Of a stretch of 64,000 nt of DNA, positions 1 to 11,999 are shown piece after piece. The position numbers and the translations under genes are program-made. Under the pieces are notes generated by a model, which was not told the DNA's origin, did no database searches, and saw nothing but the letters and a program-made list of their open reading frames with translations. Each line of letters begins with the position of its first letter. The first letter of the stretch is position 1. This DNA comes from Cunninghamia lanceolata (Eukaryota > Streptophyta > Pinopsida > Cupressales > Cupressaceae). The DNA lies in assembly GCA_027924645.1 (NCBI GenBank), contig BSBN01000354.1, forward strand, positions 10,310,001 through 10,374,000. The letters are read 5' to 3'.

Positions 1-1104
1 CCTTTTGAGCCCGTTCAAGTTGCGTCAAGATCATGTCAGCGACCTCTTTCTAATGATATTGATTTTGTCAAGTTCTAAGACTGCAAAATTAAAAAAACAA
101 GCAGGAGGTCAGCGTTCAACCCCCACAAACTAACATTTTAACAATCAAACTGCCACATGTGCCACGTGGCACCCAATCATTGGGCCACATGGCATTACCT
201 CATTCATCTGTTATTGACACTGTCACGCTGGATTGGTCCACATCTTTAGACCTGCCACGTCATCTGCTGACTCAGATGCCGCCATCTACCATTTGTCAAA
301 CTCTGGATCTGCCACGTCAACAACTACCATGGTGTCTACAATGTCAGCATGCTGACGTCGTCATTGTACTATCTAGTCAGCATGGTCAACGCTCAACTTT
401 GACCAACCATATCTTGCTCGTATGAGCTCTGATTGAGGGGAAACAAGTAGCGTCAAAATCATGGCGATGAGATCTTCAACTTGGCATTATTTTTTCTTTG
501 ATTTGAGACAATCAATTTTTCACCTTTTTGAATGCCTGATTCCCCTGTTTGACTGAACCTTTGATAGCACATAACTTCTGCATACGAACTCGTTTTAAGC
601 CCGTTCAAGTTGCATCAGGATCGTGCCAATGACCTCTTTCAAATGACGCTGATTCTGTCATGTTCTAAGACTGTAAAATTTTTAGGTCTTCTAGATCCAT
701 TTAAATCAATTCTTCCCACTAGGGGTTCAAACCACCTGACCCCCTTTTATAGGGATTCGTTTCTATTATCATTCTTTAAATAGAAAGGTATATGTAGCAA
801 AGAAAGCCACTTGGTATATTGGTGGAGAGTGAAAATAGAAAGGTTCAACCCCACAAACCAACCTTTTAACAATGAAACTGCCACATGTGCCATGTGGCAC
901 CCAATCATTAGGCCACATGACATTACCTCTTTCATCTGTCAGTGACACGTGTCACGCTGGATTGGTCCACATCTTCAGATCTGTCATGTCATCTACTAAC
1001 TCAGATGCCGTAATCTGCCATGTGCCAACCTCTGGATATACGATGTCAACAATTGCCATTGCATTTGCCATGTCAGTATGCTGATGTCATCATTGTACTG
1101 TCTA

Positions 1105-1460
1105 TAATTGACATCAAATTTCCACAGTCCATGATAATGTAAGAATTATTTTCTTTACATAGATTTTATTTACCTATACTATTAGTTTCTTTCATATTTA
1201 TAGATTGTTATTTTTAGGTTTAATTTTCTTCTTTATTATGGTTATGTTTTGTTTGGCTTCTCTTGTTTTTGTTTTTTGCAATCTACGGGTTCCCGTGCTA
1301 CTCCCCTTCTCCCTTTCCTTTTATCCAATGAGGTCTGCAAATAGCATCCATTGTATTCTTCTCTCTCGCTTTCTTTCTCGTGATGATGGATCATGTAGTG
1401 TGATCCCAAACGTTGAGGGAAAAATATTAACACACAGTTTAATCCAGAAGCATTTTGTTA
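1105..1460. other. Foreign insert in one array unit
   Basis: About 356 bp with no counterpart in other units interrupts the unit between the TGTCTA at 1099-1104 and the ATCTAGTC that resumes near 1470. The edges are 14-bp imperfect direct repeats (1091-1104 and 1461-1474, two mismatches), which look like a long target duplication. The insert is T-rich and has an open frame of about 98 codons running to 1501 that ends in array sequence, so it is probably chance. No poly(A) tail or terminal inverted repeat is visible. It could be a non-LTR insertion or a copied genomic fragment. Confidence 0.5.
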
Positions 1461-4400
1461 CATTATACTATCTAGTCAACATGGTCAACCCTCAACTTTG
1501 ATTGACCATATCTTTCTCGTACAAACTTCGATCGAGGCGAAACAAGCAGTGTCAAAATTGTGGCGATGAGATTTTTGACTTGGCATCATTTTTTGCTTAG
1601 ATTTGAGACGATCAATTTTTCACCTTTTTGAACGCCTGATTCACCTGTTTGACCGAACCTTTGACTACACATAAATTCAAGTTGTGTCAGAATCATGTCA
1701 GCGACCTCTTTCTAATGATATTGATTTCATCAGGTTCTGAGACTATAAAATTTTTAGTTCGTTTGTATCCATTTGGGTCATTATTCCCCACTGGGGGTTT
1801 AATAGAAAGGAGGCACGTATATGTAGCAAAGATAGCCGCTTGGTATATTGGTGGAGAGTTAAAATAGCAAGCGAGAGGTTACGAGTTCGACCCCCACAAA
1901 CCAACCTTTTAACAATCAAATCGCCACATGTGCCACGTGGCACCCAATCATTGGGCCAAGTGGCATTACCTCATTCTTACATTAGTGACACGTGTCACGC
2001 TGGATTGGTCCACATCTTCAGACGTGTCACGTCATCTGCTAACTCAGATGCCGCCATCTACCTCATGTCAAACTCTGGACCTCGCATGTCAACAACTACC
2101 ACTGTGTCTGCCATGTCAGAATGCTATCGTCATCATTGTACTGTCTAGTCAGCATGGTCAATCCTCAACTTTGACTGGCCATATTTTGCTCGTATGAGCT
2201 TCGATCGAGGGGAAACGAGTGGCGTCAAAATCATGACGATGAGCTCTTCGACTTGGCATCATTTTTAGTTGGATTTGAGAAAATAAATTTCTCATCTTTT
2301 TGAACGCATGATTCGCCTGTTTGACCAAACCTTGACTGCACATAACTTCTGCATACGAACTCCTTTTGAGACCATTCAAGTTGCATCAGGATCATGCCAT
2401 CGACCTCTTTCCAATGATGTTGATTCTGTCAGGTTCTCAAACTACAAAATTTTTAGGTCTTTTGGATCCACCTAGATCATTCCTCCCCACCCGAGGTTCA
2501 AACCACTTGATCCCCTTTTAGAAGGATTCGTTTCTATTATCATTCTTTAAATAGAAAGGAGGCCCGTATATGTAGCAAAGAAACTCACTTGGTATATTGG
2601 TGGAGAGTGAAAATAGCAAGCAAGAGGTCAGGGGTTTCACCCCCACAAACCAATATTTTAACAATCAAACCGCCACATGTGCCACGTGGCACCCAATCAT
2701 TGGGCCATGTGGCATTACCTCATTCATCCATTAGTGATACGTGTCATGCTAAATTATTCCACATCTTTAGACCTGCCACATCATCTGCTGACTCAGATGC
2801 CGCCATTTTCCATGTGTTAACCTCTGGACCTCTGGACCTACGAGATCAACAACTGCCACTGTGTCTGCCATGTCAGCATGCTGACTTCTTCATTGTATTG
2901 TCTAGTTAGCATGGTCAACCCTTAACTTTGACCAGCCTTATCTTTCTCATACGAGCTCTGATCGAAGTGAAATGAGTGGCGTCAGAATCATGGAAATGAG
3001 CTCTTTGACTTGGCATATTTTTTAGATTTGAGACAATAAAATTTTTACCTTTTTGAACGCCTAATTGACCTATTTGACCAAACCTTTGACTACAAATAAC
3101 TTTTGCATACAAACTCCTTTTGAGCTCGGGTGACCTCTTTCTAATGATTTTAATTCTGTTAGGTTCTAAGACTACAAAATCAAACCACCACACGTGCCAC
3201 GTGGCACCCAATCATTGGGCTACGTGGCATTACCTCAATCATCCGTTAGTGACACGTGTCACACTGGATTGGTCGACATTTTAAGACCTACCACGTTATC
3301 TGTTGACTCATATGCCGCCATCTGTTACATGTCAAACTTTGGATCTGCCACATCAACAACTACCACTATGTCTACCATGTCAACATGCTGACTTCATCAT
3401 TGTACTATCTAGTCAGCATGGTCAACCCTCAACTTTAACCAGCCATATCTTGCTCGTATGAGCTCTGATCTAGGCAAAACAAGCAGCATCAAAATCATGG
3501 CGATGAGGTCTTCGACTTGGCATTATTTTTTCTTGGATTTGAGACAATCAATTTTTCACCTTTTCGAATGCCTGATTTACCTATTTGAACAAACCTTTGA
3601 AAGCACATAAATTCTGTATACGAACTCCTTTTGAGCCCGTTCAAGTTACGTTAGGATCGTGCAAGTGACCTCTTTCCAATGATGTTGATTCCATTAGGTT
3701 CTGGGACTATAATATTTTTATGTCTTCTGGATCGACCTAGGTCATTCCTCCCCACTGGGGGTTCAAACCACCTGACCCCCCTTTATAATGATTTGTTTCT
3801 ATTGTCATTCTTTAAATAGAAAGGAGGCCCGTCTATGTAGCAATGAAAGCCACTTAGTATATTGGTGGAGAGTGAAAATAGGAAGCAAGAGGTTAGGGGT
3901 TCCATCGCCACAAACCAACCTTTAAACAAGCAAATCACCAAATGTGCCATGTGGCACCCAATCATTGGGCTACATGGCATTCTCTCATTCATCCATTAGT
4001 GACATGTGTCACGCTGCATTGGTCCACATCTTCATACCTACCACGTCATCAGTTGAGTCAGATGTTGCCATTTGCCACGTGTCAACATCTGGACTTGCCA
4101 TGCCAACAATTGCCACTGTGTCTGCCATGTCAGTATGATGACATCATCATTGTACTATCTAGTCAGCATGGTCAACCTTCAACTTTGACCAGCCATATCT
4201 TGCTCGTACAAGCTCTGATCAAGGCTAAAAGAGCGGCATCAAAATCGTGGCGATGAGCTCTTCGACTCAGCAACATTTTTGCTTAGATTTCAGACAATAA
4301 ATTTTTTACTTTTTTGAACGTATGGTTCGCTTATTTGACTGAACTTTGACTACACATAACTTCTGCATACGAACTAATTTTGAGCTCATTCAAGTTGCAT

Positions 4401-5011
4401 CAAGATTGTGCCAGCAACCTCTTTCTAATGACGTTGATTCTGTCAAGTTCTGAGACTACAAAAATTTTAGGACTTTTGGATCCATTTAGATCATTCCTTC
4501 CCACTGGGGGTTCAAACAACCCAACCCCGTTTTATAGAGATTCATTTCTATTATCATTCTTTAAATATAAAGGAAACCCATATATGTAGCAAAAAAAGTC
4601 GTTCAGTATATTGGTGGAGAGTGAAAATAGAAAGGTTCGACCCCACAAACCAACCTTTAACAATCAAATCGCCACATGTGCCATGTGGCATCAAATCATT
4701 AGGCCACATGGCATTACCTCATTCGTACGGGCTCCAATCAAGGCAAAATGAGTGGTCGACTTACAATCATTTTTGCTTGGATTTGAGATGATCAAATTTT
4801 CAATTTTTTGAATGCCTGATTTACCTGTTTGACCGAACCTTTGACTGCACATAACTTCTGCATACGAACTCCTTTCGAGACCATTCAAGTTGCATCAGGA
4901 TCATCTCAGCGACATCTTTCCAACAATGTTGATTCCCTCATGTTCTGAGACTGCAAAAGTTTTAGTTCTTCTGTATCCATCTGGATCATTATTCCCCAAT
5001 GGGGGTTCAAA

Positions 5012-5016
5012 CCACC
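5012..5016. repeat. Target site duplication CCACC, left copy
   Basis: CCACC immediately precedes the TGTTGG start of the left gypsy LTR and recurs at 16386-16390 after the right LTR. Joining the array sequence on both sides restores the normal unit sequence (GGTTCAAACCACC then CGACCCC), which fixes both element ends. Confidence 0.95.
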
Positions 5017-7376
5017 TGTTGGTTTTTTCCCAGACTGGATGCTTGTTCCCAGTATCCCTACAAGGTAGCCATCAGTGATCAATAGGATTTATGGGCCAGG
5101 GTCCAACAGTGTAGGAGATAGACTCTATTTTTATCTCCTCTTCTTCTTCAGGCTCTGCAAAACCTAGGGGGTATTCCCTACTCAACACCCATGAGATATG
5201 CTTGTGGGTAACTAGGATGTTGACATAAAGTAGATAAATCCTCCTGTAAGTAGACCAAAACTATAGGATAAGTGCAAAGGGGCTAGCTTTGGGCCTATGT
5301 TCAGTTGTGAATCAGAGGATCTTGGTCCTAAACTACTTCTACAATCCTAATGGTTGTTTTAGAAGTTTGAATTTAATTTTATGTTTGGATGCAAACCTGG
5401 ACCTGGTGTGTAACCTCAACACAGAGCTAGATTGGTGCCTATCCAGGGCTTGGAGTCAGTAGACATACACCTGTGAATGATCAGCATGAACACACTAAAA
5501 TCGGATTTCAAAGGGATGTTATGGTATCTACCTTATAGACACCTCCCAAAATAGAGTGTTAAGTTATCTCTACTTATGGTATCCCTATTGCAGTATATCT
5601 TTCCCAACACTTAATCTGAAAACACTTTAATCTACCCTTTGAGCAGAAGTTGAAAGATCAAGCATTCAATACAGGAATTCTATATTCTAGAATCCCAGAC
5701 ATCCCTTAGATATCTAGATTCAGAAGAAGGATACATGCAATATTGGAGACAGAATAACAAAACACATGCAAACACAGCATTACTCATATAAAATCAATCA
5801 TGAAATCAGTAGATTCATGCATGAAACATACAACAAGAGATACATAAACTCACAAGGTCACCTGCATAGAGCAACTATAACTAGTTGTATCTTATTACAA
5901 TGCCAGATATGTCCAGTTTTCAATAACCTTGAATTGAGTAGTATCATCTGCTTATAAAGCAGGATGATGTACTCCCTCATTAATCACATGGCAGTCCCTA
6001 AGACATCACCAGGTGCAGTGCACCGCTAGGGGGCACCGAAAACATTTAATGTAGCTGCACAGACAGAAGGGAAGGGGTAGGTGAGATTTTGACCTACGTC
6101 GCCTTGTCATGATTCTTTGTCTAAATCGAGTAGCTGGCGTGTCCTTTCGACCCATACCTCTGTGTAATCTCGCCATTAATGGCATACCAACTCACAGCCT
6201 CAAGATACAATAGTTGCATGTTACACAAACCTTCTCCCACCAAAATGCACGTTCATGTACCAAGAAGTCCCTCCATTTGAATATTTAAATAATAATTGTT
6301 GATCTCCTGCCTTCCCGCTAAGATTCACGATGTTAATCACGCTGAAAAACCAGCCACCATTGACATCAAGACACGCGGCTACATCCTGTTGACTTTTCAA
6401 ACCAGACTGCACGGGGATATATTATCCCACATTCACCCTGCAGCGATCCTTATAACACTTTATATAGTGGGCCACGAGTAAACATATTGTCGGCGATTTT
6501 GCTCCCGACAGCACCTAGCATAAACCTTCATCATCACTCATCGGCCAAACCACTTAATATCGGTGAACCTCATATCCGTCTGCCCAATATGAAATGCCAC
6601 CCCGATAACAAAGCTCATTGGCGAAACCCAACGCATCAAAGGAAAATCCTCCTGCCTTGCCGATGTCACATGTCTTGCCGATGATCCACCTGACATTCAA
6701 AAATGTTTTGGTCATCGGATATCCTCCTGATGACCAACCTTGCCTTCACATAAAATATCATCCTGACATATCCTGATGACGTCATGGTCATATCGGCATC
6801 AGGGTGATATTTGGAAGATAACCGGATAATTTGAAATATCACCCTCATGCACAAATATCATGTTGCACTGTAGCTCCACTATAAGATTGGGGTGATATAT
6901 GAATATGACAGATATTTGCAATGATCACCCCCCACTGGAAAATGCATGAAACTGACAAGCAGATATCTTCCTGACGTCAGCATCATCATGATGCTGGAAC
7001 GAACATAAGGTGATAAAATAACATCGGGGTGATCTTAACAAAGATCACCCAATATTCAAATATGATGACCCCCTAGAACATCAGGTCGTACTTGAAACTC
7101 TACAAGAACAACATCAGGATGATCTTAACTAAGATCACCTGATGTTAAAATATCACCCCGCAGGCAGAAGATCAGGTTGGTGTGAAATATGACCCTCGCA
7201 AGAAATATCAGGGTGATGTTTACAAACATGATGATGATGATGACCCCCTCCAAAGAAAATATGATGTTGCAGTTGAAAAATGCTGAGGAGGTTGAAGACT
7301 TAGAACTTCATGAAATCCTGGGAAGGTGCCTGCAAGCTAATAACCTGGAACCTGATAAATGATGTAGGCACCAACA
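5017..7376 (-). repeat. Gypsy 3' LTR (left copy)
   Basis: A 2360-bp LTR, TGTTGG at 5017 and CCAACA ending at 7376. It is longer than the right copy mainly because it keeps a ~114-bp stretch between two GATA motifs (6604 and 6718) that the right copy lost. The half near the internal region is rich in TGATCACC/GGTGAT motifs and contains two hairpins: 7027-7050 (10-bp stem, AACA loop) and 7110-7146 (about 16-bp stem, ACT-type loop). A TATATAAA box lies on the minus strand at 6459-6466. Small open frames here (for example 6221-6412) also occur in the other LTR only because the LTRs are copies. Confidence 0.95.
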
Positions 7377-7522
7377 GTGGCTGTGATTGGGGACGTGCAG
7401 GCACAAGGCTGCAGCGAGAACCAGACCTCCAAGCAGAGCAGACAAAACACAAAAAGGCACCAACTGTACAAGATATTTACAATATACACATACTTTTACA
7501 AACGTGCACAGAGGCAGATCAT
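7377..7522 (-). other. Gypsy 3' untranslated tail
   Basis: The stretch between the pol stop codon and the 3' LTR in element sense. A purine-rich polypurine tract is expected right next to the LTR at 7377-7390, but the sense strand there is C- and A-rich with no purine run. The tract may have decayed, or priming may have used another site. Confidence 0.6.
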
Positions 7523-8356
7523 TTATGCAAAATAAAACTTAAGGAATTGACCATGCACAGGCAATTCCAGCATCTCACCATCTAGGGCCTGGAGGACATA
7601 AGAATCCTCCCCATGAGTATTGCAAACCTGATATGGGCCCATCCATAAGGGTTCAAACTTACCATGTTTTCCCTTGTCCTAACTTCTTGCATTCCAGATG
7701 AGCACCCAGTCATTTATCTGGAACTTCCTTCCTGTAGCTCTCCTGTCAAACAAATACTTCACATTTTGTTGTTTCTTGAGATTAATTTGGTGGGCCTCCC
7801 TTCTGCTTTCATCTAGTGCAACCAACTGGTTTATTCTTTCTGTCATGGAGTCTTCAATCTCCTCATCATTCTTTTGGATAAATTTGTAAACTGGTAGGAG
7901 GTTGTTCACAGGCAGTCTAGCTGATGCACCATATACTAGTTCAAAAGGTGACCTTCCAATAGCTTTTTTCACTGTCACCCTGTCAACCCATAATGCCAAC
8001 TTCAGCTTCGAATCCCAAGCTCTCTTGTTCTTATCCACTACCCTCTTGATGATTTTCATGAGGCTTTTATTGCTTGACTCTGCCTGACCATTTCCTTGTG
8101 GGTGGTATGGTGATGCATATGATAAATTTATCCCATATTTGTTGTAAAAATCAACAAATTCACCAGATCTAAAGCACATAGCATTATCTATGACTATCTT
8201 GAATGGTACTCCAAAGCTGATGATGATATTCTCTAGGATAAAATCCATCACTATCTTACTTGTAGCTCTTTTAGTTGGAATAGCCTCAATCCATTTGGTG
8301 AAGTAATCAATAGCCACCAAAATCCAACTATGTCCCCCACTTGACTTTTCTACAAT
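7523..8356 (-). pseudogene. Gypsy integrase core and C-terminal part
   Basis: The integrase catalytic domain inserts the cDNA copy into the host genome. An open stretch from 8320 to 7679 shows the D,D-35-E triad: Asp in VAIDYFTKW (residue 5 from 8320), Asp in VIDNAMCF (residue 45) and Glu in GQAESSNKS (residue 81), with exactly 35 residues between the last two. An in-frame stop at 7679-7681 breaks the reading. The same frame then continues with typical integrase C-terminal sequence (GKFEPLWMGPYQV and PVHGQFLKFYF) to a natural-looking TAA at 7523-7525. Another stop (TAA, 8357-8359) separates it from the zinc-binding part upstream. The catalytic residues are intact but the ORF is broken. Confidence 0.9.
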
Positions 8357-9430
8357 TTACCCTATGAAGTCAATTCCCCATTGCTGAAATGGAGCCTCCA
8401 CAGTTACAGTCTTAAGGGGCAGTGCACCTTCATATCTTAACTTTCCTGAGAACCTTTGGCAAGGGTCACATTTCCTTATCAGCCTTTGTACATCTGAAAA
8501 GAGAGTGGGCCACCAATATCCTGCCCTAAGGATCTTATGAGCTGTTGTTTGGGCAGTATAATGTCCACCACAGACCCCTCTATGCATGTCATTCAAAATA
8601 TTGTTAGCTTCATCCTCATCCACACATCTTAGCAGCACACCATCAGGGTTCCTCCAGTACAGCTCACCTTGAACAATAACATACCTGATTGCATGTAGTT
8701 TTAAGGTCCTTTTTTGACTGTCACTGAAATGGGAAGGACAATTGAGATTTTGCAAATAATATATGATGTCCTTATACCATTCAAATTTTGATACATTGAC
8801 ATTCTCATTCTGGACTGCATTGACTTGGCATGCTTCCAAGTTTGATTGTGCCATCATCTTGGCTAATCCTTGTCCCCTTACCAACTTGGTAATTTGTATC
8901 TCTATGTTGAACTGTTGCAGTTTGTTTATCCATCTGCATCTTCTTCTAGTTACCTCCTGCTGAGTGAAGATGTCCTTGATTGCTGCATGAGGCACATATG
9001 CAACTATCTGGGATCCTACCAAATATGGCCTGAAACTCTTGATTGCTCTAACTAGTGCATATGCATGTTTCTCCATGATATCATACTTTAATTCAACAGT
9101 TTGCAAGGACATACTGAAAAAGGCTATGGGATGCACAAATCCATCCTCATTTTTTTGTAGTAAACATGCAGCAACAGTGTGGAAAGAAGCAAATGAAAAC
9201 AATTGAAATGGCTTAGAAAAATTAGGAGATTTCAGCACAGGAGCCATCTTGATTGCTTCCTTGATGTCTTGGAAAGATCTAGTTGCTTCACCTTCCCAAC
9301 TAACAGTTTCACCCTTCTTCAGCATTTTAGAAATGTTCCTTGTGGTTTCTGCGAAGTTGGGAACAAATCTTCTAACAAAATTTATTTGTCCAAAGAAGGA
9401 CTGGACTCCTTTTACTATTTTTGGCATCTA
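8357..9430 (-). pseudogene. Gypsy RT end, RNase H and integrase zinc domain
   Basis: An open stretch of 356 codons from 9427. In order it holds the end of the RT connection (FFGQINFVRRFVPNF), the gypsy RNase H domain (FASFHTVAACLLQKNEDG, ELKYDIMEKHAYAL), a linker (TKLVRGQGLAKMMAQSN) and the HHCC zinc-binding part of integrase (HRGVCGGHYTAQTTAHKIL, then CDPCQ). RNase H removes the RNA strand of the RNA-DNA hybrid; the zinc domain helps integrase multimerise. It is bounded by TAG at 9428-9430, where a glutamine codon is likely, and by TAA at 8357-8359. Confidence 0.9.
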
Positions 9431-10399
9431 GATCTTATCAATTGCAGCAACCCTTTCAGGATCAATCCTAACTCCATCTTTGGAAACAATGTGCCCCAGG
9501 AGCTTTCCTTCCACTACCCCAAAAGCACACTTCTTTGGATTTAGAGAAATGCCATACTCTAGCACTCTAATGAAAATCTGCTCTAGATGCATACAATGCT
9601 ACTTTTCCTTCTTTTAATAGGCAGTCAGATCATCCTAATATACAGCCAGGATTGAGTCAATCAACCCTGCAAAAGCAACATCCATTGCTCTTTGAAATGT
9701 AGCACCTGCATTTGTCAGTCCAAATGGCATCCTCACATATACATATGTTCCCCATGGAGTGGTGAAGGTAGTCTTGTATTGTTCTGATTCCTTTACCTTC
9801 ACCTAATTGTAACCTGAGAATCCATCCATCATGGATAGGAGTTCACAACCAGTCACTTTCTGCAACATAGCTTCCATATTAGGCAATGGGTAATTATCCT
9901 TTAAGGAGGATACATTCAAATTTATAAAGTCAACACAAAGCCTAATATCACCATTCTTTTTTCTGACTGGGACAAGGTTAGACACCCAAGTTGAATGTCT
10001 GATTGGCACAATTATTCCAACCTTCCTAAGCTTCTTGAGTTCTTCTTGCATTTTTGGAGCTAAGGTAGGATTAATAGGCCTTTGCTTTTGTCTAAATGGC
10101 TTAGCTCCAGGCTTCAAGGGGATCTCATGCTAGAAAAGGTCTTCTCTATAAGCTTTGAGGTCTTCATATGACCAGGCAAAAACATGTTTATATCTTTTCA
10201 GTAATACAATCAGCATGCTCCTAATGTGTGGTTTGAGCTGTTTGCCAATGTATACCTTCTTGGGGGCCTGAGATGTCCCCAAATTTATCTCTTCTAAATC
10301 ATCTTTATTTGTGGGAGATGTTTTTGTGACCAATTGGTCTCTATTGTCAAAAGCTCTTTTTAAAGCTACTAACCCTCTAGGGATTTTGTTAGTCTTCAA
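9431..10399 (-). pseudogene. Gypsy reverse transcriptase, interrupted
   Basis: The RT polymerase domain. Recognisable in order are the N-terminal extension (HVFAWSYEDLKAYREDLF), the primer-grip side motifs (HEIPLKPGAKPFRQKQRPIN), the fingers (WVSNLVPVRKKNGDIRLCVD), KDNYPLPNMEAMLQ, MMDGFSGYN and MPFGLTNAGATFQRAMD. The catalytic Y-x-D-D is present, with both Asp codons at 9629-9634, but its x position is a TAG stop (9635-9637). Further stops are TAG at 10130-10132 and 9803-9805, plus two more just after YxDD. Relatives usually have Gln at the first three TAG positions. All parts share one reading frame. Confidence 0.92.
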
Positions 10400-10411
10400 C
10401 TGAATTACTTC

Positions 10412-10995
10412 TTACCCCATAAGAGTTTCTTTTCCATCTATAATTTCTACAAAGTTTTGAAAATCAATTTCTTGGTTCTCAAATTCATCTATGCAGTGCA
10501 AAAATCTTAACAAGTCCTTGTCATCATCAAACACTTGCCAACTGCATATGTTCTCTGGTACTGCAGGTCTAATTTTGACTTCAACATTTGTAACATCTGA
10601 TAGAGTGATATCATATGGCCTTATTGCTACGTTTGCTAAGAAATCAGCCATGACATTTTTTTATCTCTCTACCCAGCCTATTGAAAATGCATCAAATAAT
10701 TCAATTGTATCCCAGACAGCATGCTTGTATTGTTTAATCTTTTGTTCTTTGAGGCATACCTATCTCTAACTTGGGACACAATCAACTCAGAATCCCCAAA
10801 TACCCTCAGCATCTTAATTCCATGTTTGAGAGCCATATTTAACCCTAAGAGTAAGGCTTCATACTCTGCAATGTTGTTTGTGCAATCAAATTTTAGCAAG
10901 GAGAACTTTAGGAGCTTACCAATTGGAGACAGGAATACAACTCCAGCTCGAGAGCCTTCCTTTGCACAAGCTCCATCAAAATACATGGTCCATAG
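10412..10995 (-). pseudogene. Additional RNase H (archaeal-like) before RT
   Basis: A second RNase H-type domain lies between protease and RT. It begins with LWTMYFDGACAKEGS and runs through CTNNIAEYEALLLGL and LRVFGDSELIVSQV to MADFLANVAI. The expected D-E-D-D metal ligands are present: Asp in FDG, Glu in AEYE, Asp in FGDS and Asp in ADF. A frameshift near 10733, apparently loss of one base in an A run, splits it; the rest reads in the next frame with one more stop before MADF. A TAA-type stop at 10412 ends the second piece. Plant Tat elements carry such a domain, which I recall as usually following the gypsy RNase H; here it precedes RT. Confidence 0.85.
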
Positions 10996-10999
10996 ACCC

Positions 11000-11994
11000 T
11001 GCTGGTCCAGCTCTTGAATGCAAACATTTTTCTCTTTATCCTTTTTATCATCTGAGACAACCCTGAAGTTATCACAGTCAGTGTTCACAAAGCATATTTG
11101 TTCTTCTGATTCTTGATTCTCCACTGTCTCTGATGATCTTTCCTCCCTGATCAGTTTGACATCCTTTCCATTCATAGGGATCATAGCATATGACAAGTCT
11201 AATTGCATACTCCCACCAATGAGTGCTGCCCATCTTCTTGACAACAGCATACCATACTGTGGCTTGATGTCAACCACTGTTACGTTCATTCTATATGTTT
11301 TCTCTGGATATCCTGCCAGCCTAAAATCTACATCTTTCATGATTCCAATGACAGGTACCTCTCTGGCATCCATAGCATAACATTTTCCACATGCCTTGTC
11401 TATTTTCAATCCAGCTTGTTACATGATAGCCAGAGGCATGATATTTGTAGACACCCCTAAATCAAGCATACAATTTCTAATAACTTTTCCATTTATAACC
11501 AGGGAAACATAAAATGGCTCCACTTATGAAGGGCATTTTATCATGGTCACTCCTAAATACACCTCAGGGACTTCATCTTCTTCATTGCATAAGGCATGCC
11601 TCTTACCTTGAGTCTCATCATTCTGTTTAGCTTGACAAGGCACTCTAGAAATTAGGGATACTGTCCTATTCTTGATTTCCTCAATCTTCATAAGTTCCAT
11701 TAATGGGACAGAAACCTTTATCTGAGAGAGGACATGAGTGATATCAAATGGAGCATAATTTTGTATGACAGTTGTAGCTTGCTCCACGGTTTTACTTCCA
11801 TCTTGAGATGATTTAGCTTTAGCTTTTATGGCTCCCTGATCATCATTCTTGTTTTGGGAACTCTTTCTTTGATCCTCAACTTGGGGGATTCTATTTTCTG
11901 GTCGTTGAAATTCATGACCTATTTTTTGCTTAAAATTTTGCTTGTTATTACCCCAATGCCTTTTTTGTAGTTCAATCCCCTTATGACTATGCAC
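11000..11994 (-). pseudogene. Gypsy aspartic protease region
   Basis: The retropepsin-type protease cleaves the Gag-Pol polyprotein. The active-site motif reads CMLDLGVSTNIMPLAIM, with Asp at 11461-11463. The second half shows VPVIGIMKDVDFRLAGYPE and YGMLLSRRWAALIGG. In-frame stops at 11419-11421 and 11524-11526 break the frame. Upstream (11530-11994) is a basic, Gln/Lys-rich linker with NYAPFDITHVLSQIKVSVPL, typical of the spacer before protease in gypsy elements. It shares a frame with the zinc-knuckle part of gag. Confidence 0.85.
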
Positions 11995-11999
11995 TGGCT

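Larger units (their letters stand above)
1..5016 (+). repeat. Tandem array of ~740-bp units, block 1
   Basis: About seven units of a tandem repeat. A landmark (CCACATGTGCC or variant, followed by a GTGGCACCCAATCATT-like stretch) recurs near 155, 881, 1923, 2673, 3190, 3938 and 4672, giving a usual spacing of 725-750 bp. Exceptions are an extra ~355-bp insert at 1105-1460 and a deletion that shortens the unit before 3190. Unit order on this strand: T-rich segment, GGGGTTCAAACC motif, CTTTTATAGGGATT, tRNA-like A and B boxes, TTTT, then a palindrome-rich block. The left edge lies outside the window. The block continues as 16391-42793; the gypsy element at 5017-16385 split them. Short open frames occur in all phases and are not genes. 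I do not recognise the family. Confidence 0.9.

Noticed and set aside
6221..6412. A 63-codon minus-strand frame also found at 15344-15535
   Set aside because: Both lie at the same place in the two LTRs of one gypsy element. Identity follows from LTR duplication and does not show coding function.
7377..7400. A polypurine tract next to the gypsy 3' LTR
   Set aside because: The sense strand next to the LTR is not purine-rich, so I could not support one.
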